Origin: Actinostola sp. cb2023
Lineage: Eukaryota; Cnidaria; Anthozoa; Actiniaria; Actinostolidae
DNA: 64,000 nucleotides
Assembly (NCBI GenBank): GCA_033675265.1
Contig: JAUJYZ010001405.1
Span: 248,001-312,000 of the forward strand
Direction: 5' to 3'
Below are positions 52,696 through 64,000 of the stretch, piece after piece. Below the pieces are notes generated by a model. That model made no database searches. It saw nothing but the letters and a program-made list of their open reading frames with translations, and was not told the DNA's origin. Made by a program: the position numbers and the translations under genes. Each line of letters opens with the position of its first letter. Position 1 is the first letter of the stretch.

Positions 52696-55690
52696 ATGCC
52701 TAAAAAAGCGAAGAAAGGAAAGGCAGGAAAAGGAAAGAAAGGAGCGTAAGTATATAAATAATATTTGAGACGTTAAAATAGTAGGTTTTAATCAATAAGA
52801 AACTCGTAAACTCAAGTTTAATGTCAAGTAATGTCTCTGATCTGACTATCCTTTGATTGTGATCACTGCAGAAAGAAAGGCAAGAAGGAGGGAAAGCCCA
52901 AGAAAGATTCTGTCTTGAAAGATGCCGTCGCCAACGCAAAACTGTGGGAAACAAAGTTAGGTGCAGTAGAAAAATCGCGAACAGAATACAGGTAAATGTT
53001 GATAGTAGGGAATGCATTGTTTACATTATTCTCAGACCGACGAAAGATCACTTGCTTGTAATGATAATTTAGCAATAAGACTTAACATAAGTTTACTGTA
53101 CTTGTGTATTTTGATGCTCAAGCACAGTCATAAGTGTACAGCTTTGTCAGCTTTAGAATACCCCACAACACCATGTGATAGCAATTGGCTACTGTAGCCA
53201 TGCATGTAGAGCCATAGAGCCAGTATAAATGTTCACTGAAAGTTAGGGTTACATTGTGGCTTGTGTAGCCAAGCAAATTCTGAAGACAATTGCCATGTAC
53301 AATGTGTACTTGAATACATCAGTCTGTAGTCTCCCTCGCAGCTGCTGTTCGGGTCATCACACAATGCTCTCTCCTCAACAAGGTGGATCCAAGATGTTGG
53401 GAGAGAGCGAGAGTGTGACGACCCGAACAGCGGCTGCGAGGAAGACTAGTACATGTATTTTGAAATTGTTTGGGTATTCTAAAGCTATTCCAGAGGTGGT
53501 ACATGGAATCTTTTTTGTCATCAAAATCTAACACAAATGGTCATCATGATTCCAGAAATGTTTTAATGCCTGCATGGAATTATTTTAAGCCTGCTAACCT
53601 GGATTAGTAATTTTGCTATGTTTAACTTGGATTGATTGAAGAAAATTACTCAAAACCTGAACTTACTGTAGGCCCGGCACACCTCCATGGACATATTATT
53701 GACAGACCAAGGATAGCTTCTCCAATCGTTAGAAATGTAGCAATTAAATGAAAGTAAATTGTACTCTCAGAATGTATTGAAACTGTATTGACAGCCCAGG
53801 ACATCAAGTACACATGTACAATACATGTAGTTGCCTAACATACAAGCACATTTAAATGTTTGCTCTTTCATAATTCCAGAGATAATGCCAAGAAGCTCTT
53901 GTATGAAAATGATTCTCTACAACAGCAAATGTCGCAGTCAGAAAGAGACACCATTGAGGTCATTTCATTTCTTAAACAAGAGGACATGAAGAAAGATGAT
54001 CAGGTTAGTATATATTTGTATATCATAAAACTTATAGGTAAACAATTAGGAAATGATGGCATCACACTAACAAAATGGATTCAGTGTTGGGTAACTTACA
54101 ATGTAGATATTTTTCATGTACCATGGGAAAAAGGCTCAGTTTATCAGCTAATGTCAAAGTGTATCCAATGTATATCCCTCTTCTTAACTGAGTGTGAGGT
54201 CCATACCGTAAGTTATGGACCAATTTTTTGCCCAAGCACATGCACGGGTCATAAAAAAGTGAAAAAAAACAGGGATCCATAACTTACGTATTATGCTACG
54301 GACTGAATAAATGAGGTTAATAAGATGTTTATTACATTGGCTTCTGCACCAACAAATACACACAAAAAGGATGTTTTCATTTGACTATGATCCGTACGGG
54401 AAGTTATGGACCACTATTTGACCATTTGAATCAATTCACCAATTTTATTTGCCATATAATAAACATGCATATTGAATCCTTTGTCATTGGTCTGTTTAGG
54501 TTTCTAAACTCCAACAAGCTTTGAAGGACCTGAAAAGGGAAGCTCGCAGAGAGAGGCAAGCCTTGGTAAGTAAGGTGATGCTAGTCACTCAGGTGTGGTA
54601 TATATATTTTCCTAATACTTTGATTACTGTGTTCTAGGTTGATAGCTATTCACAGGAAATCCATCAGTTACAAGATGCACTTGCTGAGAAGGCAAATGAG
54701 GTAAAAATGTACATACAAATGTACTTATATTGTACATGTAATAGAGTACTATGGGGTAAAAATGGTCAAAAGAGATACTGTAGTCAGAATTTTGCAAGAT
54801 TTACCTTGAAAATTATCTTGATTTTTTCACACATGTATAAACATTTACCACTTGAAGTAGAGTTTATTAATGTTTATTTATGATTATTTAGGTGAAATTG
54901 ATGCAATCAGAACTTAAATTGGTGAAGGAATTTAGAAGAAAAAGAGCTCAGATGCAAAAAGAGTTAGATGAGGTGAGACTTCAGCTATCAGCTTTTCTTA
55001 ACTGGTATTAGTGTACAATTTGATTTGTAAACTGGTCATTTCAATGTTCTAGATCAAGGAAAGCATGTTTGTCACTGACAAGCATCACAAGGGAACACTT
55101 CAACAAATGGAACAAAAGTTCTTTGAAGAAAAGGTACTAACTTATAACATGTACAATACATGTATATTAACGTTGATTTGTGTGATTATTATAAATTATT
55201 GTACAATGCTGTATTGAGGGATGGCTGATTTGACCATGCACATACATGTATTGTACATGTACAATGTACTAGCAAAAAACATGAATCACGTATGCATACA
55301 TGTACAATGTATAGATCTATGTGTAAAATCATGTTGTACTATAAGCAAAACAACCAAGGGAAAATCCCCAGGGGGGGGGGGGGGGGGGGGTACTTAGGGA
55401 TATCAGTGACAAGGAGGTGCGAAGACCTTTTTGGGGTTTGAAATTTGCAGCTTGAGACTTTTTTGGGGTTAGCAATTTTCAAGGACTTTTTTTGATATAA
55501 AGATTTTAGCAAGACTTTTTTGGGGGGTTGATAAAAATGATATCCTACCGTTCTCGATTTTATGTGGAGGAAAATGGTTTACGTTCTGGGCCGTTGGACT
55601 TTTTTTGGGTCTTGTTTTTGCGTAATGGACTTTTTGGGGGTTTAAAAGTTTGGCCTCATTCGCACCTCCCCGTCACTGATACCCCTGAGT

Positions 55691-55727
<37 letters not shown>

Positions 55728-58700
55728 AATCACACAGACAGAATCTGATGGTTTTCTTCTTGCAACATATTTCATTTCCATCACTAATGAACTCCACCCT
55801 TATGTACTAGTAATTATAAATTTGTTAAGTAATGAGCATTTGATGGTAACTACATGTACATGTATTGTATTCCAATCAGGTCAGATTACAGCAAGAAGCA
55901 AGTAAAAAGATTGCAGAGTTAGCAGAAAGAGCTCATTCTGAAGCTATAAGGTACACAAGTGATACAGCCCACAATGTACAATCATATAATATATATATAT
56001 CATTTTAAACATATACCTAACCAAATAAATTCTGCAACTTTAAGATATATATATATATATCCTATGTTCTCGAAGAAAAAACACTAGAGAAACAAAAGAC
56101 ATATATATACCAAAAGTTGCAGAATTTTTTTGGTTAGGTATGTACATACATGTATATAAACATAATTATATTAATATTATAGTCTTATTTATTTCTAGTA
56201 ATTTGGATGAGACAACCCGATCTGTCTACAAAGAAAATGTTCGTATTAATGCTGCCTTGGAATTCCATGTGAAGGAAGGCCATGAGCTGAAAAAGGTCAG
56301 ATCACTTGATCCAAAACATACAAATTTTATATACATGTAGGATCTCTGATGGCACAATGGTTTTTGACTCACTGAATGACTGACTGTTGGATGGACTTGT
56401 TCACTGACCTATTTGTAAGTGAATGACTGACTGTTGGATGGACTTGTTCACTGACCTATTTGTAAGTGAATGACTGACTGTTGGATGGACTTGTTCACTG
56501 ACCTATTTGTAAGTGAATGACTGACTGTTGATGGACTTGTTCACTGACCTATTTGTAAGTGAATGACTGACTGTTGGATGGACTTGTTCACTGACCTATT
56601 TGTAAGTGAATGACTGACTGTTGGATGGACTTGTTCACTGACCTATTTGTAAGTGAATGACTGACTGTTGATGGACTTGTTCACTGACCTATTTGTAAGT
56701 GATTGACTGACTGTTGGATGGACTTGTTCACTGACCTATTTGTAAGTGAATGACTGACTGTTGGATGGACTTGTTCACTGACCTATTTTAAGTGAATAAG
56801 TTGATGGATGTTCACTGACTGACTGTTGGATGGACTTGTTCACTGACCTATTTGTAAGTGAATGACTGACTGTTGGATGGACTTGTTCACTGACCTATTT
56901 GTAAGTGAATGACTGACTGTTGATGGACTTGTTCACTGACCTATTTGTAAGTGAATGACTGACTGTTGGATGGACTTGTTCACTGACCTATTTGTAAGTG
57001 AATGACACTGTTGGATGGACTTGTTCACTGACCTATTTGTAAGTGAATGACTGACTGTTGGATGGACTTGTTCACTGACCTATTTGTAAGTGAATGACTG
57101 ACTGTTGATGGACTTGTTCACTGACCTATTTGTAAGTGAATGACTGACTGTTGGATGGACTTGTTCACTGACCTATTTGTAAGTGAATGACTGACTGTTG
57201 GATGGACTTGTTCACTGACCTATTTGTAAGTGAATGACTGACTGTTGGATGGACTTGTTCACTGACCTATTTGTAAGTGAATGACTGACTGTTGGATGGA
57301 CTTGTTCACTGACCTACTTGTAAGTGAATGACTGACTGACTGATCAATATTGTTGGGCTTCAGCTTTAAACTTATGTATTTTTATGTGTTGTGCTACAGG
57401 AAAGAGACAATTTATTTGAGCAGAATAAGGAACTGCTGTCAGAAAAGGTTTGTCTGCAAACTGCTATGCACTGTCTGTTATTTATTACCGTTTTGATTGC
57501 TTCATGGCATACTATACTTTACAAATGTATTGACTGTGGGTTCTGTTTATGCTTCAGGAGCTGAACGGGATGATTGTCCAAGAAAAAGTGGTTGAATCTA
57601 AACAACAACACAAACGTATTACAGAGGTATACACAACACTATACATGACATGTTACATACAGTATAGCCTAGAAGTACAATGTAAATGTATGGTGACATA
57701 AATGTATAATGTGTGTGCTGCACGTGGGTTCGTCCACACGGACGGACTCTGTATGGCCGGGACCCATCCACAAGCATGTGCTGATCTGTCAGTCGATCCC
57801 GGACACAACAACTACTACATGTACATGTGCATTGCCTTTTTATGGAACCTTTCCCTAGAGGTTTAGAAGGTGTGATATGGTATAGCATGAAGATAATTAG
57901 ATGAGTCTAAAGCAAAACCCATTGAACGTACAGACAAACGATCATTGTTGTTTTTACCTTTTTACCTCCTTTTTTTCTTCCTCCCACCCTTCCTTTCTTC
58001 CTTCCTTCCTTACTTTTGTTCAAGTTTTGATCTGTTCTAAGATTCTCCATTGCTTTCCTACATAGCTACAAGAGAAAGTCAAGACCCTTGAACAGGCATT
58101 AACGCACCTTGTACGAGAGTTTGAAGGAGAAAGAGGAACATTGATTGAAAAAGCAGATAATGAAACTAGAAGTGTCAGGTAAGATGTTTTACCAAGACAT
58201 GCCTAAATATTGGTGTATAGGACTGGTCTACAGTACAAGAAATGTACATCAATCCATGATGAATGATCTGATGACGTTGATGATGATAGTGGTTGAGATG
58301 ATGATGATGATGACAGTACATGTAATGGTTGTACAGATGATGATATAGTCGTTTTCGTATGAGTGGGAAAGTTACGGTACCGTGCCGTATTGAAAGAGTT
58401 TGATTGGATGAGATGCATCTGCACGCTTTTTGATTGGTTCAGAAAGGAAGCCATTTGAGTGTGCACGGTACCGTAGGTTTCCCACTTAGAGTCGATTTCG
58501 TATGAGTGGGAAACCTACGGTACCATTTACGGAATCGAACACATTGTATTCAGCCAATCACAGCGCGCGAAATCATTTCACAACCAATCACAATGCTTGG
58601 ATACCGCACGATGATGGCGCGATACGGTCACTGCAAAACGAGCCGTACCGTAACTACTTCCCACTCATACGAAATCGACTCTATACGAAAACGATCTCTA

Positions 58701-61700
58701 CATGTACATATTAAGTAATGACTGATTGTGATGGTGGCGGTGAATGATGATGACAGTGTCACTGATGATGTTAGTGGTGATGGTAATACTTGATGATATA
58801 ATTGTTTTCGTGGGAAACCCACGGTACGATGTTACGGTACGGAATCAAAGACATCTATTCAACCAATCACAGCCCGCAAAATCACTGCTCAACCAATCAG
58901 AATGCTTAGACACAACACGGTCATTGCACGGCGCGAACCGTACCGTAACTACTTCCCACTCATACTACTTCGATTCTAATGACTGAATGTAGTTGTGACA
59001 GTGTCGCGGATGATGTAGGGGTGATGGTAATAATTGATGGTGATGATAATATGTGGCGGTAACAATGATGATGATGAAGATGACAGTGTCAATGATGATG
59101 TAGGTGGTGATGGTAATAATTGATGGCGATGATAATGTGTGGCGGTAACAATGATGATGACGATGATGACGACAGTGTCGATGATGATGTAGGTGGTGAT
59201 GGTAATAATTGATGGTGATGATTATGACGACGACAGTGTTGATGATGATGTAGGTGGTGATGGTAATATTGATGGTGATGATAATGTGTGGTGGTGACAA
59301 TGAGGATGATGATGATGATGACGACAGTGTCGATGATGATGTAGGTGGTGATGGTAATAATTGATGGTGATGATAATGTGTGGCTGTGACAATGATGATG
59401 ACGATGATGACGACAGTGTCGATGATGATGTAGGTGGTGATGGTAATAATTGATGGTGATGATAATGTGTGGCGGTGACAATGATGATGACGATGATGAC
59501 GACAGTGTCGATGATGATGTAGGTGGTGATGGTAATAATTGATGGTGATGATAATGTGTGGCTGTGACAATGATGATGACGATGATGACGACAGTGTCGA
59601 TGATGATGTAGGTGATCATGGTAATAATTGATGGTGATGATAATGTGTGGCGGTGACAATGATGATGACGATGATGACGACAGTGTCGATGATGATGTAG
59701 GTGGTGATGGTAATAATTGATGGTGATGATAATGTGTGGCGGTGACAATGATGATGACGACAGTGTCGATGATGTCGATGATGGTGGTGATGGTGATGGT
59801 AATAATTGATGGCGATGATAATGTGTGGCAGTGACAATGATGATGACGATGATGACGACAGTGTCGATGATGATGTAGGAGGTGATGGTAATAATTGATG
59901 ATAATATGTGGCGGTGACAATGATGACGACGACAGTGTCGTGTTGATAATGACAGTGATGACAACTACATTTACAACGAGGAGGATTACGACGAACCCCT
60001 GCTCATGTGTCCAATCAATACAAGCTGTTAAACCATTCTTAGCGAGACCCTCAATTCTACTGTCGTTCTCTAGGGCTGAGATTGCAAGACTGCAACGTAT
60101 AGTAGAACTAAAAACAAAAGAGATGAACAAAGTCAAGAGACTCGCTAAAAATATTCTCGACCAGGTAAGAATAACTAAACATTTTATAATTTCAAATTAA
60201 TCATCACTGATAATGATTATTATTTAAACGAACAGAGAACTGAAGTGGAACAGTTTTTTCTGGATTCCTTGGAATATGTGAAAAATGAGATCGTGAGAAA
60301 CAGGTAGAGTACTATATTTTCATATGTTTGTCTGACGTAACCGAATGTTGAAAATTCAGTAACTATGAGACATTACCTTCATAGTAAAATACTCTTTTTG
60401 TTACCTGATTTCCGCGAAATGTAATGCTAAACGAAGACGAGATTAAGGCAATATTTATAACTGGAAAACGCCTATTCTCTACTTTCTCATAGCACATAAT
60501 GCTTTGCGCCGGTAATACAAAAGAAAATGGTGTTGCATAATTACATGGTTGATAGAAAGCTCCCATTTTCTTTTGTATTGCCCCCAAGGCGCAAAGCATT
60601 ATGTGCTATGAGAAAGTAGAGAATCAAATAAAATCGAGCCTGACGATCGCGCACTTCTAATGGTCTGGAACAGATCTGCTCATTTTCATATTTTCTTCTT
60701 GAAATCGCGAAATTAAATATGGCCTTGCTAAAATCGTGAAATGAACGAATAAGGCAAATATTCCATCTAACTCTAACTTCTCTCACCTCGTGCCCTTTTC
60801 TCGTAGGGTTCAGTACCGACGCGACGCACAGGCTGCCTATCAACAACGCATGCTCGATGCGCATGCTGGCCATGGGGAGTACCCCATGGTACGTACGTTC
60901 AAGCCATCAGATACCAGTACCAATAATGTCTTTGAGGATCTTAAAGTGGCTGAACGGTGGACTGGAATGGAAGGCAAAATCGACATAGGAGATCTGACGT
61001 GGGAGCAAAGAGAACGAATACTAAGATTGATGTTTGCTAAGATGAATGGATTTAAAGAGAAAAGAAGGTACGTTGAGCAAACAGTAGAGATACACGGCCT
61101 CTGTGTCATGACGCCCCTGATTCCACTACATTCGAACCTCCCGTAAGCGACCACCCAAAATGTCAAGCTTTGTGGTCGCTTACAAGAGGTGGTCGCTTAC
61201 GATAGGTTCCAACTGGAGTGATTTGACTTGGAACTGAACTTTTGGTATTTTGGAAAACTAGTCGCTTAGGAGAGATGGTCGCTAACGAGAGGTGGTCGCT
61301 TACGAGAGGTTCCAACTGGAGTGATTTGACTTGGAACTGAACTTTTGGTATTTTGGAAAACTAGTCGCCGCTCAGGAGAGGTGGTCGCTTACGAGAATGG
61401 TCGCAACCTGAGGTTCAACTGTATTTCCATTCTCGCTCGGGGAATTCGGACCGGCACGACTCAGAGCAGGCGGATGATAATCATGCTAACACGGTGCAAC
61501 ATTGCTGGCAATATAGTCGTTTTCGTAGGAGTGGGGAAGATACGGTACCGTGCCGTATTGCAAGACTTTGATTGGATGAGATGCATGTGCACGCTTTTTG
61601 ATTGGTTCAGAAAGGAAGACATTTGAGTGTCACTGTACCGTAGGTTTCCCGGCATTCACACGAAAACGACTGAATAAATGAAAACCTTTATCTAAGTAGG

Positions 61701-62038
61701 GCAGTGCCTTCAGTAACAAAGCGTACTGCTATCAATGCGAGCTCTATAATTGCAGCGTGTATCTGCTGTATATTTTTTCCGTGATGCATGTAAAACGTGG
61801 TAGCGTAGGAATGACTAGGAAGAGTAACACCAAATCTAAACGCCTTGTTTTTGCCAACAGACACAAGCTGCCAAGCCTAGACCCAACTCCTACTTCCAAA
61901 CAACCTCCAGTCAACGAGGAAGGCGATAGCACCTTCATTACACAAGGTGCAGTGCTGCCATCAGAATCAGCCAGTCAAGTCAAACCCGCCCTACCATCTT
62001 TACCAGCACCAGACCACACCCAAGAAGCTGTTGCGTAA
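52696..62038 (+). CDS. BBOF1: BBOF1 (CCDC176), basal body-orientation factor 1
   Basis: Coiled-coil protein of motile cilia that aligns and maintains basal-body orientation in multiciliated cells. Coding exons: 52696-52745, 52872-52991, 53880-54003, 54500-54565, 54638-54700, 54892-54972, 55053-55133, 55880-55950, 56199-56295, 57400-57447, 57558-57626, 58066-58178, 60074-60164, 60236-60303, 60807-61067, 61861-62038. Phases join without a break to 526 residues (human 529). Landmarks: Lys-rich start MPKKAKKGKAGKGKKG; long coiled coil from about residue 40 to 380; FFEEKVRLQQEASKKI; LAERAHSEAI; VYKENVRINAAL; EMNKVKRLAKNILDQRTEVE, nearly identical to the human family member; EYPMVRTF; and GDLTWEQRERILRLMFAKMN near the end. 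The C-terminal tail is Pro/Ser-rich. It appears intact; it shares its promoter with UBA5. Presence implies an animal with motile cilia. Confidence 0.95.
53328..53447. repeat. Palindromic MITE in BBOF1 intron 2
   Basis: AGTCTCCCTCGCAGCTGCTG faces CAGCGGCTGCGAGGAAGACT; inner CTCTCTCC/GGGAGAGAG also pairs. About 120 bp. Confidence 0.7.
54205..54425. repeat. TAAGTTATGGACC inverted repeats in BBOF1 intron 3
   Basis: GTAAGTTATGGACCAATTTT (54208) faces ATCCATAACTTACG (54275), and GGGAAGTTATGGACCACTAT recurs near 54400. Confidence 0.5.
55367..55727. mobile_element. C/G-homopolymer-ended MITE, copy 2 (inverted)
   Basis: Same family as 47967-48309: GGTACTTAGGGATATCAGTG and TCACTGATACCCCTGAGTAC with a 34-base C run at the right end. 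BBOF1 intron 7. Confidence 0.75.
56345..57345 (+). repeat. 47-bp minisatellite in BBOF1 intron 9, about 20 copies
   Basis: The unit starts GAATGACTGACTGTTGGATG and ends GACCTATTTGTAAGT. A one-base-shorter variant (TTGATGG) recurs roughly every third unit. One unit near 56790 is degenerate and one near 57005 lacks four bases. Nearly every unit carries GTAAGT. Confidence 0.9.
58346..58488. mobile_element. AGTCGTTTTCGTATG MITE, copy 5 (core type B)
   Basis: AGTCGTTTTCGTATGAGTGG to CCGTAGGTTTCCCACTTA; core GATGCATCTGCACGCTTTTT. BBOF1 intron 12. Confidence 0.75.
58488..58682. mobile_element. AGTCGTTTTCGTATG MITE, copy 6 (core type A)
   Basis: Abuts copy 5 directly. Ends AGAGTCGATTTCGTATGAG and CTCATACGAAATCGACTCT are exact inverses over 19 bases. 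Confidence 0.8.
58797..58977. mobile_element. AGTCGTTTTCGTATG MITE, copy 7 (core type A, degenerate ends)
   Basis: ATTGTTTTCGTGGGAAACCC to CTTCCCACTCATACTACTTC; core CATCTATTCAACCAATCACA. Confidence 0.7.
58983..59955. repeat. 89-bp minisatellite in BBOF1 intron 12
   Basis: About ten units of 89 bp, measured between GACGACAGTG at 59409 and 59498, containing GATGATGTAGGTGGTGATGG and GATAATGTGTGGCGGTGACA. Built from GAT/GAC triplets, it yields long Ser/His-rich antisense frames that are not genes. Confidence 0.9.
60480..60625. repeat. Inverted repeat in BBOF1 intron 14
   Basis: TCTCTACTTTCTCATAGCAC with ATAATGCTTTGCGCC at the left returns inverted as GGCGCAAAGCATTATGTGCT and TGAGAAAGTAGAGA at the right. 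Confidence 0.7.
61128..61426. mobile_element. CGAACCTC-ended MITE with internal duplication, BBOF1 intron 15
   Basis: TTCGAACCTCCCGTAAGCGA at the left and TGAGGTTCAACTGTA at the right. GGTTCCAACTGGAGTGATTT with the following TTGGTATTTTGG block occurs at 61205 and 61309, a 104-bp tandem duplication. GGTGGTCGCTTAC units resemble the 43570-43872 element. Confidence 0.65.
61515..61672. mobile_element. AGTCGTTTTCGTATG MITE, copy 8 (core type B)
   Basis: AGTCGTTTTCGTAGGAGTGG to ACACGAAAACGACT; core GATGCATGTGCACGCTTTTT. BBOF1 intron 15. Confidence 0.75.
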
Positions 62039-62187
62039 GGACAGAGAAGCTATTCAAATAGAAAGCGGTTATTGTCAAATATGTACAAATGTATAGAGCG
62101 ATTTTTAGCTGGATTCGAAACTGGATTTTATTTTGTATACACAAGTGTCCATAGCGAAGGGGTAATGATAGTAATAATACGAGTACG

Positions 62188-62193
62188 AATAAA
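62188..62193 (+). terminator. Candidate BBOF1 polyadenylation signal
   Basis: AATAAA 150 bases after the BBOF1 stop codon, followed by a TTGTCTTGTGTGCATGTT GU-rich stretch. This is the first canonical signal after the stop. Confidence 0.6.
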
Positions 62194-62685
62194 GTGTATT
62201 GAAGTCTTGATGTTGTCTTGTGTGCATGTTAAAGTGCTACTTGGACGAAAATCGATCGAAATTTAATTTAGCTGAAACTTCATTGAATAATTCTTCAAGG
62301 GACTAATAATAACTAGTTAAAATCTTTTTTCGATATTCCAGAGGGAAGTACTATATTTGTATGAATCTTTAGAGGTGTCAGTGACGTCATCTACTCAACC
62401 CAACATTCAGCTCCATACATTTCTTTGTATTTTGTGAGTCAAAATATGTCAATGTTTTGTTCAGATAACAGCTCTGCATTGAATACAACTGGTCAGACAA
62501 TCATTTGGTATAGACGGGAGGGGATTGTGGCAAAGAGGGGGAAGGGGAGGGTGGTAGTGTGATTGTCTGTATATATGATAGAGGGGAGAAAAAATAAATG
62601 AAATATAAAAAGAGTAAAAAATAAAACGAAATATAGGTAGAAAAATAGGATATTTAACAATTATTCGCCGAAGGCGAAGTGAATA

Positions 62686-62882
62686 TTTAGTAAATAAACC
62701 CCTTCTGGCGGCTGGTATATCGGCTGATAATGTCCGCGGCTGAGAGATGGTTCGAAAAATGAACAGTTGGCCGAGAAGCGAAGCTTCGAGGGCAACTGTG
62801 ATATTTAATTTGAGGACCATCTCTAAGCCAAGGACATTATCAGCCGATATACCAGTAAGCCAGAAAGGGGTTTATTTATTTT
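62686..62882. repeat. Palindromic element with AAACCCCTTTCTGGC arms
   Basis: AATAAACCCCTTCTGGCGGC and TATCGGCTGATAATGTCC on the left return inverted on the right (GGACATTATCAGCCGATATA, AAGGGGTTTATTTATT). Confidence 0.7.
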
Positions 62883-63417
62883 ATAACCCTTCGATAAATT
62901 TTCTACGTCGACTTCAATGTTGAAGAAACCGAAACAAAATGACGGATGAAGAAAACAAGTTTCATCGAGTTCAAATATCCGTTCAGTTTGAGATCTTTTC
63001 ATGTGTAAACTTCTAAAAACGTATTCGAAAATAAAAGATTGATAGTTGTTGACGCTTTTTGAGTGGTTTTCTTGATATTTTGAGTTTTATTTGAGTAACT
63101 TTTTGGGTGCCGATTTTGACGTTTATTCGTATAGTTCAAGGATAGAAAAAATATATAAATACCTCAAATACCTGTCGTATCGACGTTAAAATCACCCAAA
63201 AGAGAAAAAATAAAACAAAAGTATGTTATACAAGCTAATTTACCTATTAAAAATACATTACAGTCTTAAAAAAGTTCAGATAATTTCATTTTTCTCCAAA
63301 GTGGGGGATATCATCTCAAAACTGGGGGATATTACCTGACATCCGTCCAGTGAAATTGTACCACGTGACCCGTTTTAACCAATGGGCGCGCGCGAAAATT
63401 TATCGATGGGTTATAAC
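62881..63417. mobile_element. TTATAACCC-ended element
   Basis: TTATAACCCTTCGATAAATT at the left and AATTTATCGATGGGTTATAA at the right are inverted; about 535 bp without coding frame. The ends resemble other palindromic repeats here that occur next to TTTATTTATT. Confidence 0.6.
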
Positions 63418-63419
63418 AT

Positions 63420-63863
63420 CTCATATTCACTGGTCGCTCGACCAATCACATTGCGCGAAACTCTATATATTCACTGTTTAATTATCCTAAAAAAACAATA
63501 AGCCGATGGAGATAAATAAAAGTAAAAGAAGTAAAACTAGGATAAAATAAATGAGAAGAGGGGAGAGAATATACAAGTAAAATGAAGGAGATAGTGTGTA
63601 AATAAATTATAAAAAATGATAAATAAATAATAATATTATTTATTGCTTATATTGCGCATTTTTACATTTGAATATGATCAAATGCGCATTACACAACACT
63701 GGAAAATAAAGGAAGGTATAAAAATAGGGTGCAAGGGGAGGGGAGGATGGCAAAGTACGGAGGGGAGGGGGTTGTGAACGGCGCAAAAGCATGGCCATGC
63801 AGAATGGATAGAACGTATAGAGAGAAGGAATAAATAACAAGCAAATAAAAATAAATAACAGAC
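63420..63863. other. Intergenic, A-rich and G-rich low complexity
   Basis: AAATAAA-rich sequence and a GGGGAGGGGAGG stretch near 63735-63770. Similar GGGGAGGGTGG sequence near 62540 suggests a shared repeat. No gene. Confidence 0.4.
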
Positions 63864-64000
63864 CATTCTCGTACCCAGAGCCCTCTCCTCATTTGGTTTG
63901 TCGTTGGCTCTGGGGAACCCTGAAATTTTAGCGAATTTCATTGGCTGTTGATCGTATTTGATTGGTCCCAGTGACATAAACAAAGATTCAAACTTGCAAA
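63864..64000. mobile_element. CATTCTCGTACCC MITE, cut by the window end
   Basis: CATTCTCGTACCCAGAGCCC followed by GGGGAACCCTGAAATTTTAG and ATTTCATTGGCTGTTG, matching the inner parts of the 42794-42938 copy. Confidence 0.6.

Noticed and set aside
56345..57345. CRISPR-like regular array
   Set aside because: Units are contiguous with no unique spacers and lie in a eukaryotic intron; it is a minisatellite.
59089..60136. 291- and 304-codon minus-strand Ser/His-rich frames
   Set aside because: Antisense readings of the 89-bp GAT/GAC minisatellite inside a BBOF1 intron.

Overview
This is an AT-rich animal nuclear genome window. It has GT-AG introns, dozens of fold-back DNA transposon relics (MITEs), long AAT and AGT microsatellites, and only three genes I can model with confidence. 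Conserved ciliary and UFM1-pathway genes, a secreted mucin with a thrombospondin-N head, and the repeat style fit a marine invertebrate. An anthozoan cnidarian such as a stony coral is my best guess, but no single feature proves it.

Left part (1-16.8 kb, minus strand): one gene with three phase-compatible exons. It encodes a signal peptide (16661-16562), a thrombospondin-N/laminin-G-like domain (10459-9903) and a giant Thr/Ser/Pro/Ala-rich mucin exon (6032 to beyond base 1). The mucin exon is built of 10-residue repeats with a TDAPETTSAA consensus. It carries a nearly identical 3,501-bp-spaced duplication and a short patch where the reading frame breaks three times and then returns to the original frame. 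Both introns are full of trinucleotide microsatellites and long palindromes.

Middle (16.8-41 kb): no gene I can name. The stretch is a graveyard of nested, mostly palindromic non-autonomous DNA transposons, including one family with 7-bp target duplications, several elements in TTAA contexts, and a family of about 1 kb whose copies carry a fold-back cap at one end. Tetranucleotide repeats, tRNA-like SINE fragments and a few unassigned open stretches are also present.

Right part (41-62.2 kb): two divergent, apparently intact conserved genes share a promoter of about 640 bp. UBA5, the E1 enzyme of the UFM1 system, is on the minus strand (13 coding exons, 401 aa). BBOF1/CCDC176, the basal-body orientation factor, is on the plus strand (16 coding exons, 526 aa). 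All exon phases join. Their introns hold MITEs, a Harbinger-like relic with a broken Myb/SANT reading frame, and two large minisatellites. Bases 62.2-64 kb return to repeat-rich intergenic DNA.
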